53,094 nt of DNA from Chloromonas sp. AAM2. Lineage: Eukaryota; Chlorophyta; Chlorophyceae; Chlamydomonadales; Chlamydomonadaceae. The stretch covers positions 1 to 53,094 of the forward strand of contig QAXH01004154.1 of the NCBI GenBank assembly GCA_004335635.1, in the 5' to 3' direction. The notes under the pieces are model-generated. The model had not been told where the DNA came from. It was given only the letters and a program-made list of their open reading frames with translations, and made no database searches. Shown here piece after piece: positions 46,001 to 53,094 of the stretch. Positions within the stretch are counted from its first letter, which is position 1. The number at the start of each line of letters is the position of its first letter. Made by a program: the position numbers and the translations under genes.

Positions 46001-49000
46001 AGGAGTGCGTGGCACGGTTCCACGTTGCGCAATTGCATGTTGCACTGTACTGCCTGCCGAGCAATGCACGCTTTAGGGCTTTTGCAGCAAGCCTTGCCGG
46101 ATAATGCTTTACCAATGGAAACAAGGACATAACGTAACTGATGAATTCAATGCAAAATACTGCAACTGATGATGAGATCATCGGCACGCATATGGCCCAT
46201 TGCATGCATTACCTGCAAGCGTGCCGCCAGCCAGAGCCCAGGTCCGAGTGAAAACCGCTCCGTGTCGTCATTATCACCCAAGGGTATGTTGAGCTTAGAC
46301 GCCTCGCCCAGCTCTCCCATGTAGCGCATTGCATCCAGCGCTGCATTGAGGCCTTGTTGCGGTCTGAAGCGCAGCTGCTCCAATTGACTTTCAGCCAGCA
46401 GAGCGCGAACCATGATCTCGCCTCGCTGCGCCGTGACGGAGGGGCCAGAGACAGGCACCGCAGTCGTTGCTTCCTGAACAACTCCCTGCACCAGAACAGT
46501 GATCGCATTCAGTAGCAATAGAAAGAGATGACCGTGGTGAACAGAAAGGTCTTGGTGAACAACAACTCACAAACCCTGCCGGCCAATCGGTTGCTCAAAG
46601 CCATCATACCGTATGAATTGGCTTAGGAATGTGCAGTCGCTTGCGGCCAGCTGCCACCTGAGATGTGGCAAAACCGCATAACTGTCTGTTCTGCTGTAGC
46701 AGGACCGTAACAGCGACCAACCTTCTTATCCTTAGTATCCTTGGCATCTTTCTTTGCCGCGGCTGATGGCGCCTTTCCTCCCTTGGCGTCCTTCAGCCCA
46801 CTGACTGGGCTGGGCCCTGGCTCCGGCTCTAAAGCTGCGCCCGATGCCATGGCCTTGGCGCGGCCCACAAGCGCCACGGCTCGCTCCAGCAATCCCGCCT
46901 CAACTGGTGGCGGTACAGCGGGCAAGCTGCCACTAGCTGTGCGCTGACCTGCAAAAAAAGACAAGAAGCTCGTTTTCAGTGTCACTTGGCGTGCTGTTGT
47001 GATGCATCTATGTCCACAAACCATTCCTCCACTCGTGGTAGGCAGTAAAGATGGTAAATCAAATACAAGTAGCACAGCAAGCACAGCCTGGTGGCCTTCA
47101 GAGCAGCCACAGCCTGACGTACACATGCCGCGCTTTACTGGGTACGCTTCATTGCAAGCATCACTACCCGGCAACCACCTGTGGAAGGGTGCGTGGCCAC
47201 CCAGAGGTTAGGCATCTGCCCCAGCCCCTGCAGGAAAGCTGACCGTGCCAGCGCCAGGCGTGCGACTGCCCATGGGCCGTACAGGGCCTCTACGGCAGCA
47301 GGCAAGGGGCCCTCGGCAATGCGCTGCACGCTGGGCTGGTTGGACGAGTCGCCTGGGTACACTGCAGCGTTGAATGGCGGGATTAAGTCAGCCTGCACAT
47401 TCAGCAACAGTGTCGCAGGCGAGGTTGAGACCAGGCAAAAACATTCAGCAACACATGGTTGATGCGTCCTTTGTCGCACCACAGCCTGCCTTGTCCTGGC
47501 GCAAGGCGCTCAGTCGTGAGGCACTCTGCCACAAGGCACTCTGCCGCAAGGCACTCTGGCGAGAGTCTCTCTGCCGCAAGGCGCTCTGTCACGAGGCACT
47601 GGGCGTGCATGGCCGCCTGCCTCAAGGCCACACAGGGGAGGAGCAGGCGGCCTGGGCGGCCGTGGGCCACGCTTTCGTCCGACAGCCAGTGGGACGAGGG
47701 CCGGCTGGTCGTGGAGTTCTGGTGCAACGAGTTGTCATACCATCAAGCCCTGGCAGTGGCGGCCTCCGACCTCAGGGGTGGTGGTCCTGGGCCTCCAAGC
47801 CCATGCGAGGCTGGGCCAGCTGCGGCTGACCCCGGTGCAGGCCCGAGTCGCGTCCGCCATGGGCAACAGGACCCTGAGGACCGTAGGGCCATCCCGGGGC
47901 ATGGCAGAGGGCTCGGGTCCAGTCGTGGGACGGGTGGCTGGCCGAGGGCCATCTGCTGGGGGCCCAGCCGTCCCCTGGCTACTCCGTTCGTCTCTGTGCT
48001 TGAGGGTCTGGCCACTGACTTCCACATACAGAAGCCTTGTCAAAGCACACCTTACTCTTCTGCGTTGAAGCAGTTCGGCGCCCTGCCCTGCCTTGCTCAA
48101 CGTTTGCCCCAGTCACGCCCCATGGCCCTGCTGGAGTATAGCAGTCTATGCCGTGTGGTCAAGTCAAAGTGTGCATGCAAGGTTTCTGAAAAGCTGTTGT
48201 GAAGCTACGGTGCAGAGGCGTCTTGTTGGCCTCTCCCTCCCGGTCACCTGCAGCGGCCTGCCCTGTTCGTCCTGGATGACGAGGTCTGAGTCGAGGTTAG
48301 CGTCGGGCAGCCGCTGGCCCTGCATCAGCTCCACCAGCAGTGAGGCCGCCTCGTGCATCAGGCCCAGCTGCACCAGCGCGTGCACACGGGTGATCCTGCG
48401 GCGCCACAAACGTCGCCAACCGTGCGTCTAAGCATTAGTTGGCGTACAAATCGACCTTACTGCCGATGATTGAGTGCGCACTCAAACTCAGATCGCAGGG
48501 TCGACAAGGACGTTGGGATCAGTGTGCACACACTGACAGGGTCGTGCCTTCGTTTGTTTACAGGGTGAGGTGCAAACAAGGGTTTCTGAACGCCCTTGCC
48601 AAACACTGTGGCCACATATCTAACAAAGAGCTGCATATATGGTCGTCACTGGAAGCCCCTCGGCGTAGTACCGTGCAAAATGCCACGCTCATTGGTCATA
48701 CTTGCTGTTATCTGCCTGCCTCACCTGCAGAGCACGGTGGCTGCCTGGTTGCGCTGCACCCGGTGCGCCACATGCTCCCATAGAGCCGCCACAGGCAGCG
48801 CCTCCAGCGCAAGGCCCGAGTCCACCAGGCAGCACGTAACGGTTTCAAGGCCACTCAACAGGTCCGTCATGTTGCACCTGGACACACAACGAGATAAAAA
48901 AGTAAACAAGAGAAGCGGAAGCAAAAGAACACAAGAACCGCGTGATGCGAGAGCCCAGCCACAGAACCAACAGCTACCGTTGCAATTTTAGTAGACAGGC

Positions 49001-52000
49001 TGTCAAGTCCTCATGTCGAAGCAACTGGCCACACACCTAGGCCAAATGAGATGCACTGCCACCTGAACTATCTTGCATGGCATAGGATCATTGACAGCGG
49101 GACGATGCCGACTTGTTATCAGGGCACTATTGTAATCATGATCATGATCATCATGCACAACAGGCACCATCTATTCCAAAGACAGCGTGATCTTACTTGT
49201 ACGGGTCGGAGAATGCGTCCACGCCATGCCACAGCTCTTTCGGCACGTATGTGGCGAACCCCAGCATGCGCTGCGGGTGGACTGCGTCCGCGCAGAACAG
49301 CGCGCGCACCATCACGGCCGCCATGCGGCACGCCTCCAGTCGCAGGCCCAGGTGCGAGAAGTAAGCGTACCGGGCCAGCTTGCCCAGGAGGATGCCGCCC
49401 GCCAACAGGCAGCCATGTACACCTGTGGGCCACCAAGCCGAGGAAAGGTGGTGGCATTCACGCACTGCAAGGATGCGAGCTTGCAAGGCTGCTTACTTTG
49501 TACGGACTGCTTGATGACGCAAATTGTGCGCGTCTGCTTGCGTCGCTTACCATACTGCTGTATGATGGCCCGGTCGCTGAGGGGGTCAAGCACCTTGCGC
49601 CAATTCTTCAGCACCTGATGACGTGATAACAAGCATCAAGCATGGATAAGCTGCACACTCGAATGCAAACATCAAATGCAAACAATCGAAGAAGTTTGTA
49701 AACACGCACAAGCTGTCACAGGCGCACTCAAGCCTCCAAGCCATGCTTTCATAGCGTATGAAACAGGAGAATGCAACTGCCGTACAATCATTCAAGCTCA
49801 TCCTAAACGGGCAAGCCCATGCTTCCTGATCCTAACCCCAGCCTATCCTAGACTGATGTTGATTCACTATGAATCAGTTTCCTGTCTGCCCTGGTTCCCA
49901 CCTGGTATGGCCCCATGAGCGTGTCCAGTGCGTCATGCCAGCTGGTGAGGGCACCGCTCCAGTTGCCAAAGTGTGCGTGCACATCACCCATCTCCGTGAT
50001 GGCCAGAATCATGGCGCCCTTCTCACCGCGGCTCTTCAGTACCTCAATCACCTATAGGACACGACGCCGAGTGCATGCATGTGGAGGAAACTAATGTATT
50101 CGTTACATGCGTTTGACACGACAACGAGTGAGGGTGTGTTGGAGCTAATAAACACCAGAAGATCACCTGTGATTTTGCACCTCTTACTCAGCCCAGACAA
50201 GAAGACAAACTGGTATTGATTGCATCCATTTGGTGAGCAATTGTGAAGCAGCACGGCGTGTGAGCGTTCTTTACTCTCATACAAGCTGCAGAGTTCCCTG
50301 CTCCACACCTTCTCATACTCTGCTGGCAGCCTGATGAAGTCCGGCTGCTGCGCCAGCGAGCCCCGGGCCGAGCTCTGGGTGGCGTAGGTGTAGGCGGACA
50401 CGCACGAGGCGGTGTCCGTCGCGCCCAGGCTGCTCAGGCTCTGGCCGGTGCCGGGCCTGCACGAGGACATCACACGCAGTGAGGCAGGAACAGCTAGAGC
50501 GTGTTTGTGTGCTTGTGTGCTTACGGAATGCAAGGTCGCACGACGACAGCTTTGTTCACCTAGCGCTAGCAAGGGCAGTCACACACGCACGCACACAGAC
50601 ACACACAGTCACACACCGACACACACATTCACACACAGACACACACCGACACACACATTCACACACATTCACACACAGTCACACACCGATACACACCGAC
50701 ACACACAGTCACACACCGACACACACAGACACACAAGGAGACACACACAGTCACACACCGACACACACCGACACACAAGGAGACACACACAGTCACACAC
50801 AGACACACACAGTCACACACAGTCACACACCGACACACACAGACACACACCGACACACACAGTCACACACAGACACACACCGACACACACCGACACACAA
50901 GGAGACACACACAGTCACACACAGACACACACAGTCACACACAGACACACACCGACACACACAGTCACACACAGACACACAAGGAGACACAACGTAGACA
51001 CGCCGACACCCGCACACAGGCAGCACATGAGAAGCAGGCTAGAGGTCACTTGCATTCTTCACCGAGCAGCTCCTAGCAACGGTTCGTGGCCCCTGCTTCT
51101 GGTATTTGCCTCGCCCCAGCGCGTCCCACCGAGCCGCTGACGCACACCCCGGAGCCCCCTGCACCACGAGGCTCACCTTCCGCCCGGCAGCTGTGCCCTC
51201 CGCTTCTTGCGCACGCGTGTGCTGATGGGCTGGTTCAGCGCGGTCACATCGCCCAGCTTGTCGCGCACCAGGCGCCGCACCTGCACACGCAGTGTCCAAC
51301 GAACACTATGTTGTGAAAAGGCTAGTGCACGTGTTTGACCTTCCAACTGGCCATTGTGGGGGTGGAACAGTCGCAACAGTGCAGCTGCCAGGGAAGCGGG
51401 CGGCAACAAGCAGAATCCAGCAGGATTAAGCGGGCAACCATGGCCATGCGGGCAACCATGATGAAGCGGACACTCCAGTAAAACAAAAGAGTGGCTGGCC
51501 AACATGGCATGTCATGTGTCAGACCAGCTGCAAGGCTGTGCGAGCAAGACATGCACCAGCAGGTCCATTCAAACCCAAGCAGGGTGTGTGTCCTTTCACA
51601 TCGGGAGCGCTTTTTCACGCTATAGGATGAAGCAGTCAAAACCCAGAACACACAGCAAACAAACAGGGGTTTCAAGCCTGTTACTGCAAGCCTTTGTGTC
51701 AAGCCATCACCATCATGAGAAAGCCAGCCAGCCAGCCTACTAACAATAACAATAAGAGCATTAATGATGTTGATTAAATAGTAATAATAATAGTAATAAT
51801 AATAATGGTAATAGTAACAATAATAATGAGGGTTCCCCACCTTGTCGAGCGCATCAAGCGCTGCGTTCTTATCCCTGACCACCACCTCCATGGCGGACTG
51901 AAGGGGCGCAGTGTCAGCGCCCGCCAGCGCCCCGGCGGCCAGCAGCACCGGCAGCACGGTCTCATTGTAATGGCCCTCGCACAGCCACAACCAACGCCTG

Positions 52001-53094
52001 CCTGCACAGAGTGAACCGTATGGGGGACTCGGCGTAACAGTGCAGTACAACGTACAGTGCATACAGTACAGAAGTGCAGTACAGGTTTATTGATACTGAC
52101 TCTTTTAATAGCCAACATTTAATCTAGTGTAACAATAGACAACAGGCATTACAAGCCATCTGCTTGATGCTAGTTGGTTTTATGAGTCAGTCAGCCAACA
52201 AGAAGATAACGGCCAGCGTATCAGCAAGGTCTTTGATGAGCTGGTGGGCTGCTCCACTGTTTATAGGGAAAACACATGGGCCAGGATTTCTATCTGTTCT
52301 GCGAATGAGAGTCAAGCTTGCTTGATGTTTTGCCAGAGGAGCGGGCTCCACTTACCCAGTGCCATGACAGTGTGGTACCGCTTCATCTTGTGCATGACTG
52401 TCAGGAGGGTGACCAGGTATTTGTTGGTCCAGTCCATGTCCAGGCTGCCGGAGGCAAACCACAGGTCTACCTGCGAATCGACAACACACTGATTTCACTG
52501 AATAATCAGCAAACTGATAGCCTGATAGTAAAGACAAAAAAGAAGTTTGCCACTTCTGGGACAATTCCTGTGACTGGCATTGAAACCGGTGTCTCACACC
52601 ACACTCATCCTGTCCAGATGTCCACACATCTCACATATGTCAGTCACACCACCCAAAAAATTGTCCCAGAAATGGCACACCTCTCTCTCTTGTGTACTAG
52701 TTGTGATGTGTGCATTAGTCCTAAGGCATCACTTCCATGCTTGCATTGACATGATACTTAACAGTGCCTTTCTACATCGGATCACCACATCGGATTCTAT
52801 GCATGCCCAAGGTCTGTGGCAAGGATGCGACATGACCGCATTATTTCTGCAGATCATCATGTTTTGTCTGCGTCATCCCTCCATGTCCATTCTTTGACGG
52901 CTGCAGTGCCCCCCAGGCGATGGTATTGTCTAGTTCTTCCAGGAGCGTGACCTGGTGGGATGCTTCAGTGCGTTCATCACACATGCTACTCTGTGACTTA
53001 TGCCACACAGACTTATGCCACACAGACTTATGCCACACAGGCATATCTGTGCGCCATTCACGTGTCACACATGGGCAATTCCCCATGATCCTTG
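43002..53094 (-). CDS. CFAP54: CFAP54 homologue, ciliary central-apparatus C1d protein (C-terminal part)
   Basis: Large scaffold protein; in Chlamydomonas FAP54 belongs to the C1d projection with FAP46, FAP74 and FAP221. Eighteen phase-consistent exons: 52356-52470, 51841-52001, 51177-51280, 50309-50456, 49902-50051, 49551-49614, 49197-49422, 48725-48877, 48248-48395, 47179-47392, 46722-46948, 46213-46485, 45172-46053, 44979-45038, 44672-44826, 44180-44363, 43704-43862, 43002-43439. They encode the last 1286 aa. Landmarks fitting CFAP54 are GDVHAHFGNWSGALTSWHDA, the LLAGGILLGKLARYAYF block ending in FSDPYK, VQLGLMHEAASLL, the LIPPFN...ALYGP region, the TPR-like CHALLSKALEEANEVCDG exon, VLVQWAVQ, and the C-terminal LIKLEAMLNAENGIEIVDPS. 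The N-terminal part lies past the right edge. A possible extra exon near 52850-52970 does not splice in phase. Three donors read GTTGGT. The family call is from remembered similarity, not a search. Confidence 0.83.
47506..47610. repeat. 15-bp minisatellite, seven units, in a CFAP54 intron
   Basis: Units such as GCACTCTGCCACAAG, GCACTCTGCCGCAAG and GCACTCTGGCGAGAG repeat every 15 bp inside the 855-bp intron 47393-48247. The units keep two long antisense frames open. Confidence 0.92.
50580..51006. repeat. CA-rich array of about 425 bp in a CFAP54 intron
   Basis: An interrupted (CA)n in which ACACACAGTC, ACACACCGAC, ACACACAGAC and ACAAGGAGAC blocks alternate. It lies between exons 51177-51280 and 50309-50456. 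On the CFAP54 sense strand it is GT-rich. Several spurious His/Thr ORFs arise from it. Confidence 0.97.
51738..51832. repeat. AT-rich AAT/TAA microsatellite
   Basis: Interrupted AATAATAGT repeats in a CFAP54 intron, immediately 3' (on the minus strand) of the donor at 51841. Confidence 0.9.
52545..52678 (-). mobile_element. MITE-like element, copy D
   Basis: The left end TTTGCCACTTCTGGGACAAT (52545) is inverted relative to the right end TTGTCCCAGAAATGGCA (52661-52677). The interior is nearly the reverse complement of 25981-26060. It lies in a CFAP54 intron about 75 bp upstream of the acceptor of exon 52356-52470. Confidence 0.8.
52994..53040. repeat. 15-bp tandem triplication
   Basis: The unit ACTTATGCCACACAG occurs three times in a row near the right edge of the window, within the CFAP54 locus. 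Confidence 0.9.

Noticed and set aside
47459..48202. 247-aa plus-strand ORF as a stand-alone gene
   Set aside because: It lies antisense inside a phase-perfect CFAP54 intron, is low-complexity and GC-rich, and no family is recognised; kept only as an observation.
50412..51140. 242-aa ORF rich in Thr-His (THTHSHTDTH)
   Set aside because: It is read-through of the CA array; exons of CFAP54 flank the array on the opposite strand.
52850..52970. Candidate extra CFAP54 exon (VTLLEELDNTIAWGAL)
   Set aside because: It has a good acceptor, but no GT donor in phase 0 is found before the stop, so it cannot join VDLWFASGSLD cleanly; left out of the exon list.

Overview
This is nuclear DNA of an intron-rich eukaryote, most likely a chlorophycean (Volvocales-like) green alga. 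The evidence is many short exons with phase-consistent GT-AG and a few GC-AG introns, two motile-cilium genes (SPATA17 and CFAP54 homologues), an intron-containing nuclear tRNA-Pro, TGTAA-type polyadenylation signals and many intronic minisatellites. The species cannot be fixed from the sequence. Long single-frame ORFs here are mostly antisense shadows or intron read-through. The real genes were rebuilt by chaining exons whose splice phases match and whose peptides fit known families.

Layout, left to right. (1) 1-20958, minus: a very large SEN1/senataxin-type RNA-DNA helicase gene. Its start codon is at 20958 and it runs off the left edge after helicase motifs I, Ia, II, III and the QYRMHP block. 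(2) 20959-21311: a 353-bp divergent promoter region. (3) 21312-28544, plus: a complete 12-exon Xaa-Pro dipeptidase (prolidase) of 504 aa with all five metal ligands; intron 8 holds a 42-N assembly gap. (4) 29488-29592, plus: tRNA-Pro(CGG) with a 33-nt intron. (5) About 29.6-31.8 kb: a gene-poor stretch of dispersed repeats and coding-like fragments. (6) 31896-34645, minus: a complete 6-exon SPATA17 homologue (417 aa, three IQ motifs). (7) 34646-35711: a divergent intergenic region. (8) 35712-42707, plus: an unidentified helical-repeat protein (about 947 aa, 10 exons, 5' end uncertain). (9) 43002-53094, minus: the C-terminal 1286 aa of a CFAP54 homologue in 18 exons, continuing past the right edge.

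The order is head-to-head, head-to-head, tail-to-tail. SEN1 and prolidase share one promoter region. SPATA17 and the helical-repeat gene share another. The helical-repeat gene converges on CFAP54, with only 294 bp between stop codons. SPATA17 and CFAP54 are both axonemal proteins and flank the unidentified gene, so a ciliary role for that gene is worth testing.

The window is rich in repeat structure inside introns. There are several copies of a short element with terminal inverted repeats (TTTGCCAGTTCTGGGACA-type), two other dispersed repeat families, and minisatellites with units of 15, 18, 23, 24 and 40 bp. Several of these touch splice sites: tandem copies of a donor site before the Walker A exon of SEN1, a 40-bp array ending at a prolidase acceptor, and an 18-bp array that could be exonised in frame. 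No bacterial-type system, CRISPR array, rRNA or viral gene was seen.
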